The translations under genes were made by a program, and so were the position numbers. This document shows positions 28,931 to 39,214 of a DNA stretch of 64,000 nt, in pieces (the first letter of the stretch is position 1; each line of letters begins with the position of its first letter). Location: positions 617,233 to 681,232 of the forward strand of contig NZ_LMLZ01000001.1 in the NCBI RefSeq assembly GCF_001422735.1. The letters are read 5' to 3'. Below the pieces are notes generated by a model. The model was not told the DNA's origin, searched no databases, and saw only the letters and a list, made by a program, of their open reading frames with translations. This DNA is from Acidovorax sp. Leaf78. Its GTDB lineage: Bacteria > Pseudomonadota > Gammaproteobacteria > Burkholderiales > Burkholderiaceae_C.

Positions 28931-30366
28931 TGCTGTACATCTCCACCCGCGGCCATGCCGACCGCAAGCATTTCTGCGACATCCTGCTCGAAGGCCTGGC
29001 GCCCGACGGCGGCCTGTACTTGCCCGAGCAGTACCCCAAGATCACCGGTGCCGCCCTGACCAAGCTGCGCAAGGCCTACCACGAGCAGGGCTACGCCGAA
29101 CTGGCCTTCCAGATCCTGTCGCTGTACATCGACGACATCCCTGCCGCTGACCTGAAGGCCATCTGCGCCAAGACGTACACGGCCGAAGTGTTCGGCACGG
29201 GCGAGATCGTGCCCCTGCGCCACCTGGAAGACGGCCTGTGGCTCGAAGCCCTGTCCAACGGCCCCACGCTGGCCTTTAAGGACATGGCCATGCAGCTGCT
29301 GGGCAACCTGTTCGAGTATGAACTCAAGCGCCGCGGCGAAGAGCTGAACATTCTGGGCGCCACCAGCGGCGACACCGGCAGCGCGGCCGAGTACGCCATG
29401 CGCGGCAAAGAGGGCGTGCGCGTCTTCATGACCTCGCCCCACGGCCGCATGAGCGCTTTTCAGCAGGCGCAGATGTTCAGCCTGCAGGACGAGAACATCC
29501 ACAACATCGCCATCGAAGGCGTGTTCGACGACTGCCAGGACATCGTCAAGGCCGTGAGCAACGACCTCGACTTCAAGCGCAAATACAAGATCGGCACCGT
29601 CAACTCCATCAACTGGGCGCGTCTTTTGGCGCAGGTGGTGTACTACTTCGCGGGCTACATCCAGGCCACCGAGACCAACGACCAGAAGGTCAGCTTCACC
29701 GTGCCGTCGGGCAACTTCGGCAACGTCTGCGCGGGCCACGTGGCGCGCCAGATGGGCCTGCCGATCGCCAAGCTGGTGGTCGCCACCAACGAGAACGACG
29801 TGCTCGACGAGTTCTTTCGCACGGGCTCGTACCGCGTGCGCGCAGCAGCCGACACGCACGAGACGTCGAGCCCGTCGATGGACATCAGCAAGGCCAGCAA
29901 CTTCGAGCGGTTCATCTTCGACCTGCTGGGCCGCAACGGCCAGCGCACCAAGGCCCTGTTCAGCGCCGCGCTGCAGACCTATGGCCGGTTCGATTTGAGC
30001 GCCGATCCGCTGTTCGCCGATGCGGCGGGCAAGTACGGCTTTGAAAGCGGCAAGAGCACCCACGCCGACCGCCTGGCCACCATCCGCGACACCCACCAGC
30101 GCCATGGCGTGACCATCGACACCCACACCGCCGACGGCGTGAAGGTGGCGCGTGAGCACCGTGGCGACGCGTCGGTGCCGATGATCGTGCTGGAGACCGC
30201 GCTGCCCATCAAGTTTGCAGAGACCATCGAAGAAGCCCTGGGCCACGCGCCCGAGCGGCCCGAGAAGTTCGCGGGCATCGAAGACCTGCCCAAGCGCGTG
30301 CAGGTGATGCCCGCCGATGTGGACCAGGTCAAGGCGTACATCCAGCGGGTGTGCGATGACGCCTGA
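28930..30366 (+). CDS. thrC: Threonine synthase
   Basis: A 478-residue PLP enzyme converting O-phosphohomoserine to threonine. The PLP lysine is K117 in SNGPTLAFKDMAMQ; GATSGDTGSAAEYA binds phosphate; NSINWARLLAQVVYYF and SGNFGNVCAG are family signatures. The long form with an N-terminal MLYISTRGHADRKHF segment is typical of proteobacteria. Last gene of the hom-thrC unit; a 287-bp intergenic region with repeat copy D follows. Confidence 0.97.
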   Translation: MLYISTRGHADRKHFCDILLEGLAPDGGLYLPEQYPKITGAALTKLRKAYHEQGYAELAFQILSLYIDDIPAADLKAICAKTYTAEVFGTGEIVPLRHLEDGLWLEALSNGPTLAFKDMAMQLLGNLFEYELKRRGEELNILGATSGDTGSAAEYAMRGKEGVRVFMTSPHGRMSAFQQAQMFSLQDENIHNIAIEGVFDDCQDIVKAVSNDLDFKRKYKIGTVNSINWARLLAQVVYYFAGYIQATETNDQKVSFTVPSGNFGNVCAGHVARQMGLPIAKLVVATNENDVLDEFFRTGSYRVRAAADTHETSSPSMDISKASNFERFIFDLLGRNGQRTKALFSAALQTYGRFDLSADPLFADAAGKYGFESGKSTHADRLATIRDTHQRHGVTIDTHTADGVKVAREHRGDASVPMIVLETALPIKFAETIEEALGHAPERPEKFAGIEDLPKRVQVMPADVDQVKAYIQRVCDDA

Positions 30367-30576
30367 GTGAGCAGTCCAGCGCAGCGGGGCAGGGTCCCGG
30401 TGCTGGCGTGCCTTGGCCGTGGCACCGCAGGCGGATTCAGCGGATCGGCAGGGCCCCGGCGCCGCGCTGGCGCCGCCAAGCAGCCGTCGCGGCCCTCGCG
30501 GCCCTCGCGGCACCGCTGGCTGGCCGCCACCGCGCGGCTTGACGGCCCCGAGAGCAGCGCTGCAGAGCGTTATTGA

Positions 30577-30635
30577 GCATAAAAATGGCCGCTACCGCTT
30601 GATAGGCATGCGCAAGCAGCTATTAAAAATGTAGC
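30577..30635 (-). repeat. Short palindromic dispersed repeat, copy D
   Basis: Minus strand: TTTTTAATAGCTGCTTGCGC, then ATCAAGCGGTAGCGGCC and TTTTTATG. It lies just ahead of mobB. The rest of the thrC-mobB gap (30367-30576) is GC-rich with a short tandem GGCCCTCGC and no gene I can support. Confidence 0.7.
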
Positions 30636-30653
30636 GACCGCAAGGAGCGATGG

Positions 30654-31208
30654 ATGAAGGTGATCGGTTTTGCAGGCTTCTCCGGCAGTGGCAAGACCAC
30701 GCTGGTCGAGCAACTCATCCCCGAGCTGCGCTTGCGCGGGCTGCGGGTGTCGGTGGTCAAGCACGCGCACCACAGCTTCGACGTGGACCACCCCGGCAAG
30801 GACACCTACCGCCACCGCGAGGCCGGTGCGTTCGAAGTGGTGGCGGCGTCCGACAAGCGCCTGATGCTGGTGCGCGAGTTCGAGCGCCCTGCCACGCTCT
30901 CGGTGCACCACCTGATCGCCGAGCTGTACGCGGGCGTGGACTGGGTGCTGGTGGAAGGCTTCAAGGACAGCGACCTGCTCAAGGTCGAAGTCTGGCGCGC
31001 GCCCGAAGCCGGCCAGACGGCCAAGCCCGTGCGCTACCCCGAGGACGACTTCGTGGTGGCTGTCGCCACCGACGCGCCCGGTGCGCTCACGGTGCCCACG
31101 CAGTTGCCCCTGCTCGACCTCAACGCCCCGTCCGCGGTGGTGGACTGGCTGGTGCAGAACGAACAGCGGTTCGAGTACAACGAAGAGCTCTACGGGGCCG
31201 GGATGTAG
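30654..31208 (+). CDS. mobB: Molybdopterin-guanine dinucleotide biosynthesis protein B
   Basis: A 184-residue GTP-binding adapter that assists MobA in forming the MGD form of the molybdenum cofactor. P-loop GFSGSGKTTL at 8-17; VSVVKHAHHSFDVDHPGKDT, GAFEVVAASDKR and WVLVEGFKDSD are conserved. AAGGAG precedes the ATG. First of mobB-moeA-moaD, 31 bp before moeA. Confidence 0.94.
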   Translation: MKVIGFAGFSGSGKTTLVEQLIPELRLRGLRVSVVKHAHHSFDVDHPGKDTYRHREAGAFEVVAASDKRLMLVREFERPATLSVHHLIAELYAGVDWVLVEGFKDSDLLKVEVWRAPEAGQTAKPVRYPEDDFVVAVATDAPGALTVPTQLPLLDLNAPSAVVDWLVQNEQRFEYNEELYGAGM

Positions 31209-31239
31209 TCCCATTCAAGCGACGGGAATCACCACCACC

Positions 31240-32475
31240 ATGAACCGCCCCCTCAAATCCCTGGACGACGCGCTGGCCGAGCTGCTGGCGCACGCCGTGC
31301 CGCCGGCAGCCACGCAGGCGGTGTCCACCTTCGACGCCGATGGCCGGGTGCTGGCGCAGGACTGCGTCTCGGCGCTGCACGTGCCCCCGCAGGACAACAG
31401 CTCCATGGACGGCTACGCGGTGCGCCGGGCCGACGTGCCCGCGGCGGGCACGGTGCTGCCGGTCTCGCAGCGCATTGCCGCGGGCAGCGCGGGCGAGCCG
31501 CTGCAAAGCGGCACGGCAGCGCGCATCTTCACCGGCGCGCCGGTGCCCGAGGGCGCCGATGCCATCCTGATGCAGGAAGACTGTGAAGCCCTGGCGGACC
31601 AGGGCAGCGTGCGCATCAACGCCGTGCCCCAGCCCGGCCAGTGGATCCGCCGAGCGGGTGAAGACATCACCCGCGGTGCCGTGGTGCTGGCCCGGGGCAC
31701 GCGCCTGACGCCCGCCGAGCTGGGCCTGGCCGCGAGCATTGGCCTGCACGCGCTGCAGGTCGCACGCCGGCCGCGCGTGGCGCTGTTTTCCACCGGCGAC
31801 GAGCTGGTGATGCCCGGCGAGGTGCCGCCCGAGCAGATGCGCCCCGGCGCCATCTACAACAGCAACCGCTTCTTTTTGCGCGCCATGCTGCAGCGGCTGG
31901 GCTGCGAGGTGACCGACCTGGGCATCGTCCCGGACCGGCGCGACGCCACGGTGGAGGCGCTGCGCAGCGCCAGCGCAGACCACGACCTCATCCTCACCAG
32001 CGGCGGCGTGTCGGTGGGTGAAGAGGACCACATCAAGCCCGCTGTCGAGTCGCTCGGCCGCCTCGACCTGTGGCAGATCGCCATGAAGCCCGGCAAGCCG
32101 TTCGCCTACGGCCAGATCCCGCGGGCAGAGGGCGCTGCGCACTTCATGGGCCTGCCCGGCAACCCCGTGTCGAGCTTTCTGACCTTTGCACTGCTGGTGC
32201 GGCCGTTCGTGCTGCGCCTGCAGGGCGTGCAGGACGTTGCCCCCAGGTCCATCGCTGCCCGCGCCGATTTCAACTGGCCCAAAGCCGACAAACGCCGCGA
32301 ATTCCTGCGCGTGCGTCACAACGCAGCCGGCGGGCTCGACCTGTTCGCCAACCAGAGCTCGGGCGTGCTCACCTCGGCCGCTTGGGGCCATGGCGTGGTG
32401 GACAACCCGGCGGGCCAGACGATTGCCGCTGGCGATACGGTGCGGTTCATCGCTTTCTCGGAGCTGCTGGAATGA
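31240..32475 (+). CDS. moeA: Molybdopterin molybdenumtransferase
   Basis: A 411-residue MoeA that inserts molybdate into adenylylated molybdopterin. Visible: DNSSMDGYAVR, the hinge region, RVALFSTGDELV and SGGVSVGEEDHIK of the MPT-binding domain, MKPGKPFAYG, and FMGLPGNPVSSFLTF. The C-terminal beta domain (about 340-411) is complete. The start giving MNRPLKSLDD was chosen over an upstream extension overlapping mobB. The GC-rich repeat copy 2 lies directly after its stop, before moaD. Confidence 0.96.
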   Translation: MNRPLKSLDDALAELLAHAVPPAATQAVSTFDADGRVLAQDCVSALHVPPQDNSSMDGYAVRRADVPAAGTVLPVSQRIAAGSAGEPLQSGTAARIFTGAPVPEGADAILMQEDCEALADQGSVRINAVPQPGQWIRRAGEDITRGAVVLARGTRLTPAELGLAASIGLHALQVARRPRVALFSTGDELVMPGEVPPEQMRPGAIYNSNRFFLRAMLQRLGCEVTDLGIVPDRRDATVEALRSASADHDLILTSGGVSVGEEDHIKPAVESLGRLDLWQIAMKPGKPFAYGQIPRAEGAAHFMGLPGNPVSSFLTFALLVRPFVLRLQGVQDVAPRSIAARADFNWPKADKRREFLRVRHNAAGGLDLFANQSSGVLTSAAWGHGVVDNPAGQTIAAGDTVRFIAFSELLE

Positions 32476-32478
32476 AAC

Positions 32479-32627
32479 ACCCCCTGAGTCGCTTCGCGCC
32501 TTCCCCCTCTCTCGCATTGCTATGCAATGCGGAAGGGGGACGCCCCCAGCGCAAGCGCTGGATACGCCGCCTTCGCGGCGGGGCGGCCCTTGCGCGGGGG
32601 CGCTGGCTCAGAGCGTGCCAGTTTCAT
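32479..32627 (+). repeat. GC-rich dispersed repeat, copy 2 (between moeA and moaD)
   Basis: Starts 4 bp after the moeA stop with CCCCCTGAGTCGC, then GGAAGGGGGACGC, GCGGCGGGGCGGCCCTTGCG and GCCAGTTTCA, the same order as at 1145-1267 but with about 25 extra bp in the centre. Both copies have the same orientation relative to the upstream gene's stop. Confidence 0.75.
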
Positions 32628-32664
32628 GCGCTGCAAATGACGCGCCGCGTTATGGAAAACTGAG

Positions 32665-32916
32665 ATGAAAGTCGGTATACGTTACTTCGCCTCCATCCGC
32701 GAGGCCATTGGGCACGGCAGCGAGGCGGTCGAGACCTCGGCCGCCACGCTGGGTGCCCTGCGCGACGAACTGATCGCCCGCGGCGGGGCCCACGCCAGCA
32801 GCCTGGCGCGCGGCCGGGCCGTGCGCATGGCGCTCGATCAGACCTTGAGCGATGAATCCGCCATCCTGGCCGATGGGGCCGAGGTGGCGTTTTTTCCCCC
32901 GGTGACGGGCGGTTAG
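32665..32916 (+). CDS. moaD: Molybdopterin synthase sulfur carrier subunit
   Basis: An 83-residue ubiquitin-fold protein whose C-terminal Gly-Gly (FPPVTGG) is thiocarboxylated and donates sulfur to precursor Z in the MoaD-MoaE complex. IRYFASIREAIGHG at the N-terminus and the DGAEVAFFPPVTGG tail are characteristic. It is separated from its partner moaE by about 2.2 kb of other genes, which is unusual. Confidence 0.95.
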   Translation: MKVGIRYFASIREAIGHGSEAVETSAATLGALRDELIARGGAHASSLARGRAVRMALDQTLSDESAILADGAEVAFFPPVTGG

Positions 32917-32949
32917 CTGGGCGCACTTTCTCGCGCGCGGCCAGTCACC

Positions 32950-33870
32950 TCAAAGCGCCTGCAAACGATCTTGCAGCGCCTTCGAGGCCGGCATCATCGG
33001 CGCGCGCAGTTCGCTGCGCATCCACCCTTCATGCGCCAGCATCGCCTTGAGCGGGGCCGGGTTGGGCTCGGCAAAACATGCGTCCACCCAGGGTTGCAAG
33101 GCTTGCCACACCGGGCGTGCTGCGGGCAGGTCGCCTGAGCGCAGCAAAGCCGTCAACTCCACAAACTGCGGTGTTTGCCAGTGCGCGCTGGCCGAGATGG
33201 CGCCGGCGCCGCCCAGGGCCAGCGTGTGGAATATCTGCGCGTCTTCGCCCGTCAGCACCTGCAGCCGGCCATCGGCGATCAGGGCCTGCGTCTTGGCCGG
33301 GTTGCCACCGCAGTCCTTGATGCCCTGGATGCGCGGATGCGCCGCCAGCGCCAGCAGCGTTTCGGTGGTGATCGTGGCACCCGTGCGGTAGGGAATGTCG
33401 TAAATCAGCACGGGCACCGCGCTGGCGTCGGCCAGGGTGCGAAACCAGTGCAGCAGGCCTTCTTGCGAGGGGCGAATGTAGTGGGGGGCGGACACCAGCA
33501 AGCCCGCCACCGGGTAGTGCGCCAGCGCGCGCACCTGCTCCAGCATCTGGCCCTGGTGGTAGCCCGACAGGCCCATCACCACGGGCAACCCCTGGGCGGC
33601 GCCCAGCACGGTCTCCAGCACCTGCAATTGCTCGGCCTTGTCGAGGGCCGCCGCCTCGCCGGTCGAGCCGCAGGCCACGAAGCCCGCAACACCGTCGGCA
33701 CAGAGCCGGGCGGTGAGGGCGGCCAGGGCCGGATGGTCCACGGCACCATCCTTGAACGGCGTGACCAGGGCGATCCACAGCCCGCTGAAGACGGTGCGGG
33801 TGGGTGCAGGGAGTGTGGCCTCGGGTGTAGTGGCGAGGGCAGCGGGGGAAGGTGTCGTCAGTGTGCGCAT
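32950..33870 (-). CDS. dapA: Dihydrodipicolinate synthase family protein
   Basis: A 306-residue class I aldolase of the DapA/NAL family. Key residues are present: GSTGE (68-72), Y157 in LIYDIPYRT, and Schiff-base lysine K185 in GIKDCGGN. A 27-residue N-terminal tail precedes the barrel. The family includes DapA (lysine pathway), NanA and sugar-acid aldolases; the motifs (YDIPYRT, a Cys after the Lys) differ slightly from typical DapA, so this may be a second DapA. The upstream leader with Lys codons and alternating hairpins supports a lysine-pathway role. AAAGGA precedes the ATG. It interrupts the moaD-moaE neighbourhood on the opposite strand. Confidence 0.75.
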   Translation of the reverse strand: MRTLTTPSPAALATTPEATLPAPTRTVFSGLWIALVTPFKDGAVDHPALAALTARLCADGVAGFVACGSTGEAAALDKAEQLQVLETVLGAAQGLPVVMGLSGYHQGQMLEQVRALAHYPVAGLLVSAPHYIRPSQEGLLHWFRTLADASAVPVLIYDIPYRTGATITTETLLALAAHPRIQGIKDCGGNPAKTQALIADGRLQVLTGEDAQIFHTLALGGAGAISASAHWQTPQFVELTALLRSGDLPAARPVWQALQPWVDACFAEPNPAPLKAMLAHEGWMRSELRAPMMPASKALQDRLQAL

Positions 33871-33906
33871 GCGCAGGGTCCTTTCAAGGTTCGACCAAGG
33901 GAAGAA

Positions 33907-34026
33907 CCGTCCGAAAAAGAACGCGCGGAATGCCGGGGAGGGAAGAAAAAGAAAGCGGGATTTCTCTACCAGGTGGTTCCGTCGCTCATCCGGACGGAAC
34001 CACAGCTCCGGTCAGATGAGCTCTGG
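33907..34026 (-). promoter_or_regulatory. Putative attenuator/antiterminator region of the dapA-like gene
   Basis: RNA on the minus strand. Stem 1: CCAGAGCTC (34026-34018) with GAGCTGTGG (34008-34000), one mismatch, starting at the last leader codons. Stem 2: GTGGTTCCGTC (34003-33993) with GACGGAACCAC (33983-33973), perfect 11 bp. They share GTGG and cannot coexist. A third option pairs CCGTCCG (33997-33991) with CGGACGG (33913-33907), 36 nt before the dapA ATG. The last element could link the switch to translation. No classic U-run directly follows stem 2. Confidence 0.5.
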
Positions 34027-34101
34027 TTTTTTGGCTTTGACCACGCACTGCAAGGCCACCGCGGGAGCGGTGATCAGGGCAGAAATGCGGTGCGTGGGCA
34101 T
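34012..34101 (-). CDS. Putative lysine-codon leader peptide of the dapA-like gene
   Basis: A 29-codon ORF with ATG at 34101 ending QCVVKAKKPELI; three of its last nine codons are Lys (AAA each), and they fall just before the first hairpin arm. The -10 box TATACT (34109-34114) ends 7 nt before the ATG, predicting a leaderless mRNA, exactly as for the asd leader. No Shine-Dalgarno is visible. It stands 141 nt upstream of the dapA-like ATG. Function as a ribosome-stalling sensor of lysyl-tRNA is inferred from layout only. Confidence 0.5.
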   Translation of the reverse strand: MPTHRISALITAPAVALQCVVKAKKPELI

Positions 34102-34108
34102 GGGGCGC

Positions 34109-34114
34109 AGTATA
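34109..34114 (-). promoter_or_regulatory. -10 box of the dapA leader transcript
   Basis: TATACT on the minus strand, then GCGCCCC and the leader ATG. No convincing -35 at 16-18 bp. Confidence 0.5.
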
Positions 34115-34184
34115 GCGACGAGCCTGCAAAAAGATGTCTGATGGGCGCCACGGCAGGCAACGGGCTGATGCAGGCCAGCGGGCC

Positions 34185-34556
34185 TCAGCGCTCCTGGCCT
34201 GGTGCGGGTGCTTCGGCTGGGTTCCCTGGATCGTCGGCAGGTGGCGGCGGCAGCAGCTCCGGGCAAGGCCAGTTCAGCATCTCTGCCAAGCGCGTGACGA
34301 TCCACGTCGCCTCGGCCACCGACACGCCCGATTCGGCGCTGCACAGCCCGGCGTGGATGCGCCGCAAGATCTCGGCCTCCGACGGCGCCTGCACGTGGTA
34401 CAGCGTCTGCGCATGCTCCACCAGGTGGCCCGCCAGGTCCTCGCACAGTTCGTAGCGGGTGCGCACCACGGCGGGCTTCCCCGTCAGCCGGTTGCGGGTG
34501 TCGCTGTACACGGCCATGAAGGAGGGCGGGACGTGGATCTGGTTGTCGTCATCCAT
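34185..34556 (-). CDS. Hypothetical protein
   Basis: A 123-residue protein of no recognised function. Start chosen at ATG (MDDDNQIHVPPSFMAVY), 11 nt after the stop of the upstream gene; a TTG five codons earlier overlaps that stop and is possible. Helical middle (TRYELCEDLAGHLVEHAQTL; EAEILRRIHAGLCSAESGVS) and a Pro-rich C-terminal tail. No signal peptide, membrane segment or nucleotide-binding motif. It forms a pair with the gene at 34568-34822 and ends upstream of the dapA leader promoter. Confidence 0.6.
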   Translation of the reverse strand: MDDDNQIHVPPSFMAVYSDTRNRLTGKPAVVRTRYELCEDLAGHLVEHAQTLYHVQAPSEAEILRRIHAGLCSAESGVSVAEATWIVTRLAEMLNWPCPELLPPPPADDPGNPAEAPAPGQER

Positions 34557-34567
34557 GGGCGTCTCGC

Positions 34568-34822
34568 TCAATCGGGCGTGAACAGGCGCTCGAACCGGGC
34601 CTGGTCGGCAGGCAGCTCAAAGCTCACCACCTGGCCCATCTTCATGTCCGACAGCCGGCACGCCGCGAACAGCGTGGTCTTGCCCGCCAAGTCCATCACA
34701 TCGAGGTCGATGATGGCGTAAGGGTAGGGCACGAAGACCTGGTGCTCGAACACGTCCTTGTGCGCATTGCGCGGCGAAGGGTAGAGCTTGTAGAGGTCGG
34801 TGGTGATGGTTTGCGTGGCCAT
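34568..34822 (-). CDS. Hypothetical small protein
   Basis: An 84-residue protein of unknown function starting MATQTITTDLYKLYPSPRN; rich in aromatic residues (VFEHQVFVPYPYAIIDLDVM) with a compact, probably folded sequence and no signal peptide. It is divergent from the small gene at 34900 (77-bp gap) and immediately precedes the 34185-34556 gene, so the two are likely one transcript. The longer frame upstream crosses the promoter region and is not supported. Confidence 0.55.
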   Translation of the reverse strand: MATQTITTDLYKLYPSPRNAHKDVFEHQVFVPYPYAIIDLDVMDLAGKTTLFAACRLSDMKMGQVVSFELPADQARFERLFTPD

Positions 34823-34899
34823 GGAGGTGGGGAAGCGCCCTGCGAGCGGGCACTGGGGGTAAAGTGCGGGCCCATCGTACAGACAATCACACATCCTCC

Positions 34900-35130
34900 A
34901 TGGCAAAACCCAAAAGTGAATGGCCCGGCAAAGTCCTGGCCCTGGTGCAGGGCGGCAACATCGACGCCGCCATCGCCCAGATCAAGGTGGCCCCGACCGT
35001 GGGCGACGTGACGCGCCTGCAGGCACTACTGGCCAAGCTGCCGCCGAAGCCGGCGCTCGCGCAGTTGAACAAAGTGGTCGAAGAAGAGCTCGCCCTGCTG
35101 GCCGCGCCCCGGCTGCACCGCTCGCCATGA
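34900..35130 (+). CDS. Hypothetical small protein upstream of moaE
   Basis: A 76-residue protein starting MAKPKSEWPGKVLALVQGG; alpha-helical in appearance, with repeated Ala/Leu and Lys (AAIAQIKVAPTVGDV; LQALLAKLPPKPALAQLNKV). No recognised family. Its TGA overlaps the moaE ATG (ATGA), so it is translated with moaE; a role connected to the molybdenum cofactor is possible but only by position. Confidence 0.6.
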   Translation: MAKPKSEWPGKVLALVQGGNIDAAIAQIKVAPTVGDVTRLQALLAKLPPKPALAQLNKVVEEELALLAAPRLHRSP

Positions 35131-35642
35131 CCACGCCGCGCGACTTGCCCCCGGGTGCCGTCACCATGGCGTCGCCCCGCGTTTCCATCCAGACGCAGGA
35201 CTTCGACCTGTCCACCGAAATCGCCGCGCTGCGCAGCCATAACAAGGGCGTAGGCGCGGTCTGCAGTTTCATCGGCACGGTGCGCGATCGCAATGAAGGC
35301 GATGCCGTGTCGTCCATGGAGCTGGAGCATTACCCCGGCATGACCGAAAAATCCATCGAGGCCATGGTGGACGAGGCCCTGCGCCGCTTCGACATCTTCG
35401 GCGCCCGCATCATCCACCGCGTGGGGCTGCTGCAGCCGCTCGACCAGATCGTGCTGGTGGCCGTGACCAGCGCGCACCGCGGCCAGAGCTTTCAGGCCTG
35501 CGAGTTCTTGATGGACTACCTCAAGACCCAGGCCCCGTTCTGGAAGAAGGAAGAAACCCCGCAAGGCGCCCGCTGGGTGGATGCGCGGGTGAGCGACGAC
35601 GCAGCGCTGGCACGCTGGGGCATCACGGCGCAGAACGCATAG
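35127..35642 (+). CDS. moaE: Molybdopterin synthase catalytic subunit
   Basis: A 171-residue MoaE that uses two MoaD thiocarboxylates to build the dithiolene of molybdopterin. Conserved: GAVCSFIGTVRD, LEHYPGMTEKSIEAM, VHRVG-type segment IIHRVGLLQPLD, TSAHRGQSFQACEFLMDYLKT and the catalytic-Lys region APFWKKEE. The first ATG overlaps the upstream stop; a second ATG at 35166 (MASPRVSIQTQ) would give 158 residues, nearer to E. coli length. Confidence 0.94.
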   Translation: MTTPRDLPPGAVTMASPRVSIQTQDFDLSTEIAALRSHNKGVGAVCSFIGTVRDRNEGDAVSSMELEHYPGMTEKSIEAMVDEALRRFDIFGARIIHRVGLLQPLDQIVLVAVTSAHRGQSFQACEFLMDYLKTQAPFWKKEETPQGARWVDARVSDDAALARWGITAQNA

Positions 35643-35716
35643 GGCTGCCCGGGGCTGCCGCAAGCTGCCGTTCGGCTGCGGTGCACCTGGCGCATGGGTG
35701 CAAGCAGATCATTTCA

Positions 35717-35774
35717 GGTCAAAAATGCCTCTGCCGCGCTTTGGGTAAGCGCAGAAAGCTATTAAAAATATAGC
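35717..35774 (-). repeat. Short palindromic dispersed repeat, copy E
   Basis: Minus strand: ATATTTTTAATAGCTTTCTG, then AAAGCGCGGCAGAGGC and ATTTTTGACC. Located between moaE and the clpB heat-shock promoter. Confidence 0.6.
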
Positions 35775-35837
35775 AATGGGATGCGACGCACTCACGGGAG
35801 TTTGCTGACCCGCGTCATCACTGGTCGAGGTGACTGT

Positions 35838-35866
35838 CTTGAAATCGGGCATTTCCCGCCCCAATT
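35838..35866 (+). promoter_or_regulatory. Sigma-32 heat-shock promoter of clpB
   Basis: CTTGAAA (35838-35844), 14-nt spacer, CCCCAATT (35859-35866); almost the same as the grpE promoter and 27 nt before the clpB ATG. Confidence 0.8.
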
Positions 35867-35893
35867 GGTCTGCAATTCGGAGGACATTCACCC

Positions 35894-38500
<2,607 letters not shown>

Positions 38501-38523
38501 CAGACTGATGTGTTGAACGCGCA

Positions 38524-38557
38524 CGCCGCCCGGGGCTCTCACGAGGCCCGGGCGGCG
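38524..38557 (+). other. GC-rich stem-loop after clpB
   Basis: CGCCGCCCGGG and CCCGGGCGGCG form an 11-bp stem 24 bp after the clpB stop. No U-run; probably a 3' stabiliser or partial terminator before the next gene. Confidence 0.45.
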
Positions 38558-38586
38558 TTGGCGCAGTTGTGAAGGAGAGGTGTCGT

Positions 38587-38952
38587 TTGAACGAATTTGT
38601 TGCAGGGGTTCTGCGTTTTGTGGTGCGCCTCGTGGTGGTGGCCCTGGGGCTGGTGCTGTTCTTGAGCCTGCTCGCGGGTGTCATGGTGCTGGCGCTGGTC
38701 TGGGCATTGCGCGCAGGCTGGGCCCGGCTTACCGGCAGGCCCGTCACCCCGTGGGTCATGCGCATGGACCCGCGCACGGGCTTCAGCACCGCGTTCCGCT
38801 CCACCCAGCGCTGGTCGTCGGCGGCACCGGCGGGCCCGCAGAACGCGTCCGAATCCGACGACGGCGTGCAGGAGCCCGCAGCGTCGCGCCGCGGCGGCAT
38901 CCTGCCCGGTGCGGCCCAGGTGACCGATGTGGAGGCGCGGGAGTTGCGCTGA
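38587..38952 (+). CDS. Small inner-membrane protein of unknown function
   Basis: A 121-residue protein. Start is probably TTG (38587) because AAGGAGAGG ends 7 nt before it; a GTG six codons earlier lies upstream of that site. One long hydrophobic stretch (about 8-40; FVVRLVVVALGLVLFLSLLAGVMVL) could be one or two membrane helices, followed by a basic, Ser/Ala-rich cytoplasmic tail. No family recognised. It follows clpB by 86 bp and has a terminator downstream. Confidence 0.65.
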   Translation: MNEFVAGVLRFVVRLVVVALGLVLFLSLLAGVMVLALVWALRAGWARLTGRPVTPWVMRMDPRTGFSTAFRSTQRWSSAAPAGPQNASESDDGVQEPAASRRGGILPGAAQVTDVEARELR

Positions 38953-39057
38953 TCGGTGTTTTTAAGCACTGACGCTCTGGCGCTTTGGGTATCAGCGACG
39001 GTGGTGCCTGCCGCGCAGCAGTGATCCGCACCCCTCCGCATCCCTTCGCATCGACGC

Positions 39058-39079
39058 AGCTCTCTAGACAGAGCTTTTT
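39058..39079 (+). terminator. Terminator after the small membrane protein
   Basis: AGCTCT (39058-39063), 6-nt loop, AGAGCT (39070-39075), then TTTT. A possible degenerate repeat copy lies at 38958-39000; the rest of 38953-39214 shows no gene. Confidence 0.6.
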
Positions 39080-39214
39080 GACACCGCACGCGGGCCCTGC
39101 GGCCCGATACTGCGACATGCTCCCGCCCGCACCGTGCAGGCGCCGGCCCTGCATGCATGCGTGCTTGTCAGCGCAGGGCCCGGCGGGCCGGTGGCACCTC
39201 CTTATCATTCAGCC

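Noticed and set aside
30490..30520. Tandem GGCCCTCGC units after thrC
   Set aside because: Only two to three imperfect copies; no CRISPR-like spacing.
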